This document shows, in pieces, positions 45,726 to 55,698 of a stretch of 64,000 bases of DNA. The stretch covers positions 1,364,001-1,428,000 of the forward strand of contig NZ_CP136962.1 of the NCBI RefSeq assembly GCF_002863305.2. Direction: 5' to 3'. Each line of letters opens with the position of its first letter. Within the stretch, counting starts at the first letter, position 1. Under the pieces are notes generated by a model. The model had not been told where the DNA came from, made no database searches, and worked only from the letters and a program-made list of their open reading frames with translations. The position numbers and the translations under genes are program-made. Origin of the DNA: Neisseria perflava. GTDB taxonomy: Bacteria; Pseudomonadota; Gammaproteobacteria; Burkholderiales; Neisseriaceae.

Positions 45726-46091
45726 TTATATATCGTCCAGTATACCTTCGCCACGTTGCGCAACCGTCCAAACAGCCCTTTCCGCCGCCAACTCCCTGCA
45801 CAACACTTCCTTCACTTTTTCCAATTTCATGCCACCGCAGATAAATGCGTCAATGGCGACGAAGCGGTGTTCCGGCCAAGTGTGGATACTGATATGGGAC
45901 TCGGCAAGCAGCAAAACACCGGTTACGCCGCCTGCGCCGCCGAAGGTATGGAAGTGTTCGGTCAATATGGTGGCTTCTGCGGCCTGTGCAGCAGCCATCA
46001 AAGCGGTTTTCAGACGGCCTTCATCTTTTAAGATGGCTTCATCGCAGCCATATAAGTCCAATAGGCCATGATTACCGGGCATGTGGGTCAT
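45726..46091 (-). CDS. speD: S-adenosylmethionine decarboxylase proenzyme
   Basis: SpeD makes decarboxylated S-adenosylmethionine, the aminopropyl donor for spermidine. This is the short SpeH-type proenzyme of 121 residues. Self-cleavage before Ser65 in AESHISIHTWPE forms the pyruvoyl cofactor; His70 and Cys85 (DAFICGG) are the other conserved catalytic residues. Its ATG overlaps the stop of the DUF4178-B gene (ATGA), so the two are translationally coupled. A polyamine aminopropyltransferase, the usual next enzyme, is absent from the window. Met1 and Met4 are both possible starts. Confidence 0.93.
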   Translation of the reverse strand: MTHMPGNHGLLDLYGCDEAILKDEGRLKTALMAAAQAAEATILTEHFHTFGGAGGVTGVLLLAESHISIHTWPEHRFVAIDAFICGGMKLEKVKEVLCRELAAERAVWTVAQRGEGILDDI

Positions 46092-47785
46092 TTATGGCCT
46101 CCAGAATAGCTACCGCTGGAAAAGCCACCGTAGCTTCCGCCTGAATGAACTCGGCTGCTGTCATCATCCAAATCAGACAAATCTGCATAATTCATCATCG
46201 TAACAAAAACAATCAAAGCCATTGCACAAATAACATATCCCACTCGAGAGATACTCTGTTCGCCATTTTCATCTCTCTTCCGTCCAACTATAAAAAGAGT
46301 ATAGACACCCCAACCGATAAGAAATATATCGAACAGTATATCGAAGCCATTCATAAACAATGACGGAATATTGACGATAACCAAAATAGCAATCATCAGA
46401 AGTCGTAATTTTTCATCGATATCATCCGCACTCATTTTCACGGTATAAGATGATATTTTATTGGTCAGATTAAACGCATCTGCAATTTCCCGATAAGCAA
46501 TTGGGGCACTTCTAGTCCATGCCATTTCGTGACTGTTTAGTTCGGAGCCAATCTTACGGCTTTGTCCGTCTCGGTAATCGCTGTAATAGTTCAAATCACC
46601 GTTTCGGACACGCCAATAAAACGCGCCGCTGGCAATCCTGACCCGTCCGCCATAGTCATAAAGTTTGCCATATCCTTGCGGTTGGCAGTTGCGGTCAAGG
46701 CGCGGCCAATCGTTCAAGGTTTCGGAAATATTCCAACCTTCATCAGTTTCAACCAGCCATAAGAAACCCTGAGTTGGGTTGTAAAGCAGATACTCCGTCC
46801 ATTGCCCTTCTGGTGCCAATGTATGTTTGGCACCTTTGAACAAGTTATCAAATGTTTCCTGCGCATCTGTTTCTAAATATCGGATTGCGCCGATAACATG
46901 AAATTCTTTATTTTTCAGACGGCCTGTCGAGCCGACAGGCAAAGTAAACATCGTATTTTGTGACAAACGCAGATTGTTCGCGGTAATAAGCTCCGCTTTA
47001 TCTTTGCCAACCGCCAATTCGCTGCCGCAACTTTGACAGTTAAGATGGGAAGTCAGCCCGTTGACCCAGTGGACGGACGAGCCGCAGTTGGGGCAGTTTT
47101 CTGAGGAAATACTGCCTTTCAGACGGCCTGCGCTTTCTTTGATTTCGTCTTCGCTGCGGGTGTTTTCCAGCTTCAAATCATCCAAGTTCACCATGCGGCC
47201 GAAGAAGGTTTCGGGGGTGTCGCCACTGTAATCGAGCGTGATGAAAAGGTCTTCGCAACGCCAGTCTGCGACTTTGTTCTGACGGTCTTCGTCCAAAACA
47301 AACGGCAGCTCACCCTGCGCGGCGGCGCGTTTCAAGCTGATTTTGCGGACATCGGAGGCAATATAGTGCTTATCTTGGAAAGTCAGCTCGCTAAATCCGG
47401 CTCGCGTGTCTTGAAATTTCGGCGGATTATCGATTTCGACCGGCATGGTCATCACATACAAATCGCCCGCCTCAGAAAGCCACCCGGCCCTGCCGTCGTC
47501 AAATAGCGCGTACCATTCATTCCACGCACCATCGTCGTATTGCACCTGAAGCCGTCCGACCAAGGTAAAGCGTTGAGCAACAAATGTGCCACTGGTTCCG
47601 ATTTGCAGCGGACTAAAATCTTCCAGCAATGCGGAATCGCGGCCGGAGTCGACAACGCCGTTATCTTTCCGCACCAGCATGCTGTTGCAATAGCCGCACA
47701 CCAGCGTCACGGCAGAAGCAGAATGCGCTTCGACAGGTGCGCCGCAGCTTGGGCAGTCGGTTTTGAAGAAAGGAGTTTGAGACAT
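46088..47785 (-). CDS. DUF4178 zinc-ribbon membrane protein B
   Basis: A 565-residue paralogue of the protein at 43929. It has the N-terminal zinc ribbon CPSCGAPVEA...CGYCNSML, DUF4178 domain 1 (LQIGTSGTFVAQRFTLVGRL), the second ribbon CPNCGSSVHW and CQSCGSEL, DUF4178 domain 2, two to three transmembrane helices, and a Gly/Ser-rich tail ending SGSYSGGHK. The N-terminal 30 residues are almost identical in both copies, while the middle has diverged, so this is an old duplication. Its TGA stop overlaps the speD start. The function is unknown; the context points to a membrane-associated complex with the SPFH protein upstream. Confidence 0.85.
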   Translation of the reverse strand: MSQTPFFKTDCPSCGAPVEAHSASAVTLVCGYCNSMLVRKDNGVVDSGRDSALLEDFSPLQIGTSGTFVAQRFTLVGRLQVQYDDGAWNEWYALFDDGRAGWLSEAGDLYVMTMPVEIDNPPKFQDTRAGFSELTFQDKHYIASDVRKISLKRAAAQGELPFVLDEDRQNKVADWRCEDLFITLDYSGDTPETFFGRMVNLDDLKLENTRSEDEIKESAGRLKGSISSENCPNCGSSVHWVNGLTSHLNCQSCGSELAVGKDKAELITANNLRLSQNTMFTLPVGSTGRLKNKEFHVIGAIRYLETDAQETFDNLFKGAKHTLAPEGQWTEYLLYNPTQGFLWLVETDEGWNISETLNDWPRLDRNCQPQGYGKLYDYGGRVRIASGAFYWRVRNGDLNYYSDYRDGQSRKIGSELNSHEMAWTRSAPIAYREIADAFNLTNKISSYTVKMSADDIDEKLRLLMIAILVIVNIPSLFMNGFDILFDIFLIGWGVYTLFIVGRKRDENGEQSISRVGYVICAMALIVFVTMMNYADLSDLDDDSSRVHSGGSYGGFSSGSYSGGHK

Positions 47786-47910
47786 GGATTTGCTTTTCCA
47801 GAATGGGTTGGAATGTTTCAGACGGCCTTAGCGTTTCTATCAACTGGTTTTATCCATGATTTCAGATTAGAAACAAACCAAATCACCGAACGGACTCAAT
47901 CAAATGATTC

Positions 47911-47983
47911 GAAAGGCCGTCTGAAACCTTTTCACAGAAGCAACTCAACGCTTCTTTGAATGATATTTTTCAGACGGCCTTCA
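47911..47983. terminator. Long DUS-armed hairpin after the SPFH gene
   Basis: AAAGGCCGTCTGAAA and TTTCAGACGGCCTT flank about 45 bases that hold a small hairpin (AGAAGC/GCTTCT). It lies between the SPFH gene and DUF4178-B. Confidence 0.6.
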
Positions 47984-47988
47984 ATTGA

Positions 47989-49002
47989 TCAACCAATCAG
48001 CTGCTTCAACACTTCAGCCTTGGCTTTATCAAAATCTTCTTGCGAAATCAAACCGCCATCCAGCAAAGACTTGAGTTTCATCAATTTCGCCTGCGGATCT
48101 TCGGCAGCCGGCTGAACATTTTGCTGAGCCTGTTGCGCATTCGGCTGCATCATGCCAGACATGGCACCCGCCATCGCCTGACCAATGCCGGCACCCACGC
48201 CCAAGCCTGCACCAATTCCGGCAAGTCCACCTTCATTTTGTGCTGCAAGTGGGATAGATTCGGCGGTTTGATATTGGGTGTAGCGTCCCAAATCTCCGAT
48301 AACACCCATCGAAATTTTCTTATCCAACGCAGCCTGAATAGACGCGGGCAAGGTAATGCTTTCAACAGTGAAGTTTTCCAGCGCCAAACCCAGCTTGGCA
48401 AATTCCGCTCCAAGCAATTCGCCGATTTTTTGCGACAGCAAAACTTGGTTCGCCGCCATATCCAAGAACGGGATACCGGAGCTGCCAAACGCGGCCGCCA
48501 ATTGGGTAACTGCAATATTACGCAGTTGGTTTTCCAAGTCTACGCCGCTGTATTGCGCCGCCACGCCGCTGACTTCTTTGAAGAATTTTGCCGGATCGCT
48601 GATACGGTAAGAATACATACCGAACGAACGCAGTTGCACCGCGCCAAACTCGGCATCGCGCACGGTAACAGGTTGGGATGTACCCCATTTACGTGCAAGC
48701 TGTTGTTTGGTGTTGAAAAAGTAAACATCCGATTTAAACGGAGACTCAAAAAGCTTGTCCCAGTTTTTCAAGTTGGTCAGCACTGGCAGCGTTTGCGTAT
48801 TGAGCGTGTAACGCCCCGGCCCAAACACGTCGGCGGTTACGCCTTCATCGACAAACATCGCCATCTGCGCCTCACGCACAGTCAGGCTCGCACCGTTTTG
48901 AATCTCCTCATCGGCAATCGGAAAACGCCACATCAGCAGGCTGTCATCGGGATTTGGCCATTGAATAACGTCGATAAACTGTTTCTTGATAAAGTTGAAC
49001 AT
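47989..49002 (-). CDS. SPFH (Band 7) domain protein with SHOCT C-terminus, YdjI-like
   Basis: A 337-residue protein of the virion-core/YdjI-type SPFH group (Band_7_1). The N-terminal SPFH region begins FIDVIQWPNPDDSLLMWRFP. A Gly/Ala/Met-rich linker (about residues 255-300) follows, then a SHOCT module (LMKLKSLLDGGLISQEDFDKAKAEV). In Bacillus subtilis YdjI is a membrane scaffold working with a PspA-type protein. No transmembrane helix is evident, so it probably associates peripherally. AAGGAAC precedes the ATG. It is the first gene of the leftward cluster with DUF4178 and speD genes. Confidence 0.88.
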   Translation of the reverse strand: MFNFIKKQFIDVIQWPNPDDSLLMWRFPIADEEIQNGASLTVREAQMAMFVDEGVTADVFGPGRYTLNTQTLPVLTNLKNWDKLFESPFKSDVYFFNTKQQLARKWGTSQPVTVRDAEFGAVQLRSFGMYSYRISDPAKFFKEVSGVAAQYSGVDLENQLRNIAVTQLAAAFGSSGIPFLDMAANQVLLSQKIGELLGAEFAKLGLALENFTVESITLPASIQAALDKKISMGVIGDLGRYTQYQTAESIPLAAQNEGGLAGIGAGLGVGAGIGQAMAGAMSGMMQPNAQQAQQNVQPAAEDPQAKLMKLKSLLDGGLISQEDFDKAKAEVLKQLIG

Positions 49003-49408
49003 CGCAGTTCCTTATTTGAAGAAGAAGGGATAACTTATGGGCAGTCAGGTTAATTTGCCTGATCGGTTATATCGCTTATTTTATACAAATAGAATGTCAT
49101 ATGATATAAACATTCAAAATGTCTTTATGCATGGGAATAGAGTGGGTTGCTCTATCTATTTTTAGTGTTAAACCCACTAGCCGACCCAGAAACATTAACA
49201 TATAATTAAAATTCATGCAGACTCTGTTTTACACTATTTTTCTGCTTTTACCTGCGCTATATCATAAAAAAGACAAATACAGGTAGAAAATCATTAAACA
49301 CCATACCAAGCGTTCACTACACCTGTTAATATTTACCAAATCCTAGAAATTCATCATGCTGTATTGTCAAATTATCACATTGGCTTTCATAAAGTAAAAG
49401 GAATTTAT
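49003..49408. other. Divergent AT-rich intergenic region
   Basis: 406 bp between the SPFH gene and the outer-membrane barrel gene, both transcribed outward. It is markedly AT-rich, lacks uptake sequences and shows no coding frame. It must hold both promoters, but no pair of boxes is convincing enough to name. Confidence 0.6.
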
Positions 49409-50251
49409 ATGAAAAATTCTGCTCATTTCTGTTTTGCAGTGTTAGCACTCTCTGCTGCCGTAAGTACACAGGCTGCCCGCCCTGTTGAATTTACCGTTGG
49501 TAGCGAATATTACAACGAGACCTATCGCGAATACGAAAAAGATGGTAGTCGCTTAATGCAGCAAAAAGGCAACTTATGGTCTATTAATGCCGGCGTAAAA
49601 TACCGTTTCAACGATCGCCATGCGGCAAAATTAGAAGGCCGTTATTCGCGCGGTAAAACAGATTACACAGGAAGCGTACAATATATAACTGAGGATTATA
49701 TCGACGATTCAGCAAGTTATGGCTCAGCCACACTCAAAAATGCACCACGCCGCGCATACGATATCCGTGCCTTATACGAATATACACTCCCGATTAACGA
49801 TCGCTTTAGCATTACTGCCGGAGCCGGCTTGGGACACCGTGTTCTGAGAGACTTAAGCAGCCGCATTGATCCTAATGATTATGACCGCAAAAACCGAACC
49901 ACATATGCGCAAATCAATACCGGAGTAAATATCGCCCTTCCTGCAAACTTTGAGATATCTCCCCGCATTGCCTACAATCGTGCCGTGAAAGGCCGCCAAT
50001 ATTCTTACGAACCCGACCAAGTAGAAACCCGAATGAAACAAGGCGGCGGACAAGGTATTGAGGTTGAAGTGCCTATATCTAAAAAATTCGCGAACGGTTC
50101 CAAAATCAGCCTCACCCCATTCTATCGAGGCTGGAAAGTTAAAGAATCGAACCTTACCGTTACGGAAGAGTATGACTCATATGGATTGGGATCTATAGAA
50201 CCTAAAAACCACACCCACGAAACGGGCGTAAGATTGCAATACTCTTTCTAA
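49409..50251 (+). CDS. Outer-membrane beta-barrel protein, opacity-protein-like
   Basis: A 280-residue protein. A Sec signal (about residues 1-22, ending TQA-AR) is followed by amphipathic beta-strands and a C-terminal Phe (RLQYSF), the barrel-assembly signal. Its size fits an 8- to 10-stranded barrel. It resembles OmpA-like or Opa-like porins loosely, but lacks the phase-variable CTCTT leader repeat of opa genes. AAAGGAATTT precedes the ATG at 49409. It is transcribed opposite to the stress cluster that surrounds it. Its function (adhesin or porin) is unknown. Confidence 0.8.
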   Translation: MKNSAHFCFAVLALSAAVSTQAARPVEFTVGSEYYNETYREYEKDGSRLMQQKGNLWSINAGVKYRFNDRHAAKLEGRYSRGKTDYTGSVQYITEDYIDDSASYGSATLKNAPRRAYDIRALYEYTLPINDRFSITAGAGLGHRVLRDLSSRIDPNDYDRKNRTTYAQINTGVNIALPANFEISPRIAYNRAVKGRQYSYEPDQVETRMKQGGGQGIEVEVPISKKFANGSKISLTPFYRGWKVKESNLTVTEEYDSYGLGSIEPKNHTHETGVRLQYSF

Positions 50252-50275
50252 TTTGACGAATTTAAGTAGTTAAAA

Positions 50276-50311
50276 CGTTTCAGACGGCCTTGTATATAAC
50301 AGGCCGTCTGA
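50276..50311. terminator. DUS inverted-pair terminator
   Basis: GTTTCAGACGGCCTT and AGGCCGTCTGAAT flank a short loop and run into TTTTTT, after the barrel gene. Confidence 0.85.
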
Positions 50312-50451
50312 ATTTTTTGATACTTTCAAAATTTCACTATAACGCCAATACCATCAGACATAAGACATTATCAGTCAAAAAATCTACCGATAATTTCTCC
50401 AGGCAGGAGTTAGGATCCGCACATCTTTTGCTATCCAACCGACCATCAAAA

Positions 50452-50850
50452 TCAAGTCAAGCAAGCCGCATTCAAAATACCGATCGAGATGGACACTGCG
50501 CCAAACAACGCGCCGACGGCGACATTGTTGCCGATAAGTTCTGCGGTAGCGCCTTTAATCATCATGGTGGCGGCGAAATAGACAAAAATCTGAATTACGG
50601 CTGCGGCAAGGGCCCACAGGATAAAATCGATGAAGCTGACGCTGTGTGCAATGCTTGAGGCAAGCGTCAGACAGAAACCGACCAACGCGCCGCCAAATGA
50701 CAAGGCGCAGGCAAGGTTGCCGTTTTTAATCAGGCGCAATTCTTCAACGGGTGTAATCCGCAGATATACGGCAGCAAAAACAACGGTCATGGCGATACCT
50801 GCCAACATGTATTGCAGGTAGAGCAGATATTGGGACAGAGAAATACTCAC
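50452..50850 (-). CDS. yjfL: DUF350 membrane protein, YjfL-like
   Basis: A 132-residue inner-membrane protein with four hydrophobic helices in two DUF350 repeats. It aligns over its whole length with E. coli YjfL, sharing ITP..E..LIKN.N.A and the C-terminal NAACLT, and has the same length. The start is GTG at 50850 with AAGGA 7 bp before. In many bacteria DUF350 genes sit beside SpeD, DUF4178 and SPFH genes, so I read it as a member of the cluster at 42257-49002 from which the barrel gene now separates it. The molecular function is unknown. Confidence 0.88.
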   Translation of the reverse strand: MSISLSQYLLYLQYMLAGIAMTVVFAAVYLRITPVEELRLIKNGNLACALSFGGALVGFCLTLASSIAHSVSFIDFILWALAAAVIQIFVYFAATMMIKGATAELIGNNVAVGALFGAVSISIGILNAACLT

Positions 50851-51055
50851 GATAAGATTCCTTGGTTTGCAATAAAGTGATTATGCCATATTTTTGAAGA
50901 TAAACCCTTCGGAAAATATGGCATTTTTAGAAGCGCTTCAGGCCGTCTGAAACGGTCTGATTTTTAATTCATGTTTTATTGTGATAATTGTTGACGATTT
51001 TTGTATGTTTATGTAACTATTGCGCACCGCTATTTATTAGAGCAAAGAGGAGAAT

Positions 51056-51808
51056 ATGAGCATACTTGCCGCCATCCGCCCTAAAGAGCCTTTGCGCCAT
51101 CTGCGCTGGTTTGACATGCTGATTGTGACCGCTATCCTGTTCGGTCAATTTGCCTACCGTTCTACCCAACTTTATATCGCCAGCCTGATGCCGCAAGTAG
51201 AAACAGCCGCCGTTGCCGAAGAGGCTCGCAATACTGCGGTAACCGGCGTAGCTTATTCTGAAAACATGAGCCTACAGTTGACGCTGCTTGCTATTGCTCT
51301 GATTTACCTCATTATTCGCCGTTTCGACTTCAAACAATTGCCGATTCGTTTTAACTTAGGCGTGTTGTTTTGGACGCCTGTGATTTTTATCCTGATGGGT
51401 CTGACCGCCGATGCGGTAACTTCGTTAAGCGGCGGCTACAATTACTTTACCACTGAAATCTTCCAATACATCAAACCATTATCCATCTTCGACAAATTCG
51501 CCGCCCTTGCGCCGATGGCCATCCTCTACGGCCTTTTAAACGGCTTTTACGAAGAATTCTGTTTCCTCGGCCTCTTGACCTGCGTGGAAGACAAATACAA
51601 ATGGCAGGCATTGGCCTATTCGACCTTGGTTCGCGTCTCCTTCCATACTTACCAAGGCATGCTTTGGGCGACCGTTATCGGCGTTGTTTTCGGCTTGATG
51701 TACTACTTCTTCTACAAATACAAAGTCAAAAACCTGCTGCCGTTTTTCCTGATTCACGCCTTGGCAGATATCTTCGGCTCCGGCTTCATCTATTTGATTT
51801 GCGCTTAA
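51056..51808 (+). CDS. CPBP-family intramembrane glutamic endopeptidase
   Basis: A 250-residue protein with about seven to eight hydrophobic helices. It carries the CPBP (Abi/CAAX protease) motifs: Glu-Glu in FYEEFCFLG, the RVSFHTYQG segment (second motif, His), and the C-terminal HALADIF. Family members cleave within the membrane or act in prenyl-protein processing and bacteriocin self-protection; the target here is unknown. GAGGAGAAT precedes the ATG. It is a single gene converging on the cupin gene. Confidence 0.88.
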   Translation: MSILAAIRPKEPLRHLRWFDMLIVTAILFGQFAYRSTQLYIASLMPQVETAAVAEEARNTAVTGVAYSENMSLQLTLLAIALIYLIIRRFDFKQLPIRFNLGVLFWTPVIFILMGLTADAVTSLSGGYNYFTTEIFQYIKPLSIFDKFAALAPMAILYGLLNGFYEEFCFLGLLTCVEDKYKWQALAYSTLVRVSFHTYQGMLWATVIGVVFGLMYYFFYKYKVKNLLPFFLIHALADIFGSGFIYLICA

Positions 51809-51830
51809 TAGCAACGGTTGGATGAATAAA

Positions 51831-51867
51831 CAAGGCCGTCTGAAACATCATTTTTCAGACGGCCTTT
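51831..51867. terminator. Bidirectional DUS terminator
   Basis: AACAAGGCCGTCTGAAA faces its inverted copy, between the convergent CPBP and cupin genes. Confidence 0.85.
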
Positions 51868-51881
51868 TATTATCTATCGGT

Positions 51882-52229
51882 TTACTTAATCAAAGTAATT
51901 GCCACATCCGCATCTTCGGTTGCAACTGCCTCAATCACTGCATCGCCGCCAAACCGTAACACCGAGCCTGCGCCGACCGTATGTTTTTCAGTCTGATTCA
52001 ACGTCACGTCAAAGCTTCCTTTTCCAACGGCAAAAATCAGTGTTTTAAAACCCGGATGATCGTGCGGCTTAATTTGCTCCCCTTTCTTCATGTCTTTCTT
52101 AACAACCATATAATTTTCGCCGCTGAAAATCTTACCGTTTTCGGAAGAAACCTCTCCCAAAGGCGCGGCAGAAACGGCAATGGAAAACAAAGCAGACAGC
52201 AATACAGCAGGAATATTAGATACTTTCAT
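51882..52229 (-). CDS. Secreted small cupin protein
   Basis: A 115-residue single-domain cupin with an N-terminal signal peptide (about residues 1-21, ending VSA-AP), so probably periplasmic. The metal-binding first cupin motif reads GEQIKPHDHPGFKTLIFAVG (His-x-His). The second motif, around GAGSVLRFGGDAV, lacks the usual second His. The enzymatic or binding role cannot be told. It is a single gene between two DUS terminators. Confidence 0.8.
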   Translation of the reverse strand: MKVSNIPAVLLSALFSIAVSAAPLGEVSSENGKIFSGENYMVVKKDMKKGEQIKPHDHPGFKTLIFAVGKGSFDVTLNQTEKHTVGAGSVLRFGGDAVIEAVATEDADVAITLIK

Positions 52230-52308
52230 GACAAGCCTTTCTTAAAACAGGGCTTCCATTCTATAAAAACCCGCTTTATTATTCAATAACAATTCTCATT
52301 TCCTAATA

Positions 52309-52349
52309 AAAAGGCCGTCTGAAACCCAACGATATTTTTCAGACGGCCT
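52309..52349. terminator. DUS inverted pair
   Basis: AAAGGCCGTCTGAAA and its inverted copy lie upstream of both the cupin gene and the divergent EamA transporter gene. Confidence 0.75.
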
Positions 52350-52403
52350 GATTGACCTGTATAATATTTTCTTATTAATAAAATCGCTTTACATACCCAT
52401 CAA

Positions 52404-53294
52404 ATGGAAACCATCAGAAAAGATCCGCTCGGCTCGGCATGGGTGGTTATTGCCACGCTCGGCTTTACCGTCATGAACCTCTCCGTCAAAGCCGCCTCTA
52501 CACATTTCGGTTTTTCCAGCGGCGAGCTGGTCTTTTGGCGCATGCTGGTCTCCACCCTGTTCTTAGGCATCATGGCCAAAGTGCAAGGCAACACATTTTC
52601 CACGCCGCATTGGAAAACCCATCTCAACCGCAGCGTCATCGGCACGCTTGCCATGATGTGCACGCTTTATTCCGTCATACATCTGCCGCTGGCAACAGGC
52701 GTCACGCTCAACTACACCTCCTCCATCTGGCTTGCCATCTTTTCATTTTTCATTTTAAAAGAAAGAATTACGCTTTATACCCAAGCCATTTTGGTTATGG
52801 GCTTTATCGGCGTTATCCTGTTGCTCAATCCATCTTTTCAAGGCGGACAGGAATTTGCCGCACTGGTCAGTTTGGCAGGCGGCGCCATGTCAGGCTGGGC
52901 GTATTTGCAAGTGCGCGAACTCTCGCTTTTGGGCGAACCGGGCTGGCGCGTGGTGTTTTATTTGTCGCTTACCGGCCTGATTATGGGCGCAGTCTGGAGC
53001 ACCATCACAGGCTGGCATCCGCTGACCATCTCTTCCCTGCCCTATCTGGCCGGCATCGGCATCTCCGCCATGATTGCACAATTGGCCATGACCCGCGCCT
53101 ATAAGGTCGGCAAGAAATTTACCGTTGCCTCGCTTTCCTACCTGACCGTCGTTTTCTCCGCCCTGTCCGGCGTATTGCTTTTCGGCGATAAAATCACTTG
53201 GCAGGAAGCTGTCGGCATGGTTATCATTGTTGCAGGCGGCGTGTTCAGCAGTTTTACTCCGGCCTCAATCAAAAAATTTCTGATGAAGCAATAA
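52404..53294 (+). CDS. DMT-superfamily (EamA) transporter
   Basis: A 296-residue membrane protein with ten hydrophobic helices in two EamA repeats (about residues 10-140 and 150-285). It keeps the usual LNYTSSIWLAIFSFFILKE and LTVVFSALSGVLLFGD segments that mark the end of each repeat. Family members export amino acids, metabolites or nucleotides; the substrate is unknown. The small STAS-like gene follows after 18 bp and may be co-transcribed. Confidence 0.9.
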   Translation: METIRKDPLGSAWVVIATLGFTVMNLSVKAASTHFGFSSGELVFWRMLVSTLFLGIMAKVQGNTFSTPHWKTHLNRSVIGTLAMMCTLYSVIHLPLATGVTLNYTSSIWLAIFSFFILKERITLYTQAILVMGFIGVILLLNPSFQGGQEFAALVSLAGGAMSGWAYLQVRELSLLGEPGWRVVFYLSLTGLIMGAVWSTITGWHPLTISSLPYLAGIGISAMIAQLAMTRAYKVGKKFTVASLSYLTVVFSALSGVLLFGDKITWQEAVGMVIIVAGGVFSSFTPASIKKFLMKQ

Positions 53295-53312
53295 TTTAAC
53301 AAGGAGAACACC

Positions 53313-53669
53313 ATGATTTCCATCCGCGAACAATCTTACGGCTTAAACGTAGCGCTGTACAACGAGTTCACTTTGGACGATTTCCGCCAATTGGAAGAAG
53401 CCTTGTTGGCCGCAAAACAAAAAGTCCATCTGCCCGACGTCCTGTTGGACTTGTCCATGCTGAAAGACTTCACCATCGATATGGCGGTCGAACAAATCAA
53501 ATTCCTCAACCAACATGAAACCGACTTTGGCCGCGTTGCCGTCATTACCGACGACATTTGGATCAAACTCGGCGCGCGCCTGTCCAGCCTCTTGACCAAC
53601 CAACATCCCAAATATTTCAGCGATGCCACCGAAGCACAGGCTTGGTTGTTGGCAAGCAATTTGAAATAA
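53313..53669 (+). CDS. SpoIIAA-like / STAS-SEC14 family small protein
   Basis: A 118-residue soluble protein with the alternating strand-helix layout of SpoIIAA-like (STAS/SEC14-type) domains: a first strand NVALYNEFTLDDF, then VLLDLSMLKDFTIDM and VAVITDDIWIKLGARL. Such proteins may bind lipids or nucleotides; the role is unknown. CAAGGAGAAC precedes the ATG, 18 bp after the transporter gene, suggesting an operon. The family assignment is by pattern. Confidence 0.75.
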   Translation: MISIREQSYGLNVALYNEFTLDDFRQLEEALLAAKQKVHLPDVLLDLSMLKDFTIDMAVEQIKFLNQHETDFGRVAVITDDIWIKLGARLSSLLTNQHPKYFSDATEAQAWLLASNLK

Positions 53670-53759
53670 AGACAAGGCCGTCTGAACGCATTACCTGAGC
53701 AAATTCAAAACCGCTTAGGCCCAAAATCAACGGTATCACAATATTTTTCAAAGCATAAG

Positions 53760-53806
53760 AAAGGCCGTCTGAAACCTTGCAACCTGCAAAGTTTCAGACG
53801 GCCTTT
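53760..53806. terminator. Bidirectional DUS terminator
   Basis: AAAGGCCGTCTGAAAC pairs with its inverted copy. The loop carries a second small stem (TTGCA/TGCAA). It lies between convergent genes. Confidence 0.85.
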
Positions 53807-53826
53807 CATCGTTTTTATTCAAAAAC

Positions 53827-55569
<1,743 letters not shown>

Positions 55570-55698
55570 TCAGGCGGTATTTTAAAAGAATTTCGGGCTT
55601 TAAAACAGGGCAAGCTGCAATACTTTTCCAGCGGCTTGTTATATGATTGCATTCTGATTCAACGATTTTGCTGTCAAGGCCGTCTGAAAGGAAAAGCC

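Noticed and set aside
48040..49053. A 337-codon open frame opposite the SPFH gene
   Set aside because: Exact shadow of the SPFH gene with no family features.
49003..49408. Phase-variable opa-type locus
   Set aside because: No CTCTT or homopolymer tract long enough for slippage before or within the barrel gene.
50290..50658. A plus-strand frame overlapping the yjfL-like gene
   Set aside because: The minus strand encodes a clear full-length DUF350 protein with a ribosome site; the plus frame has neither.
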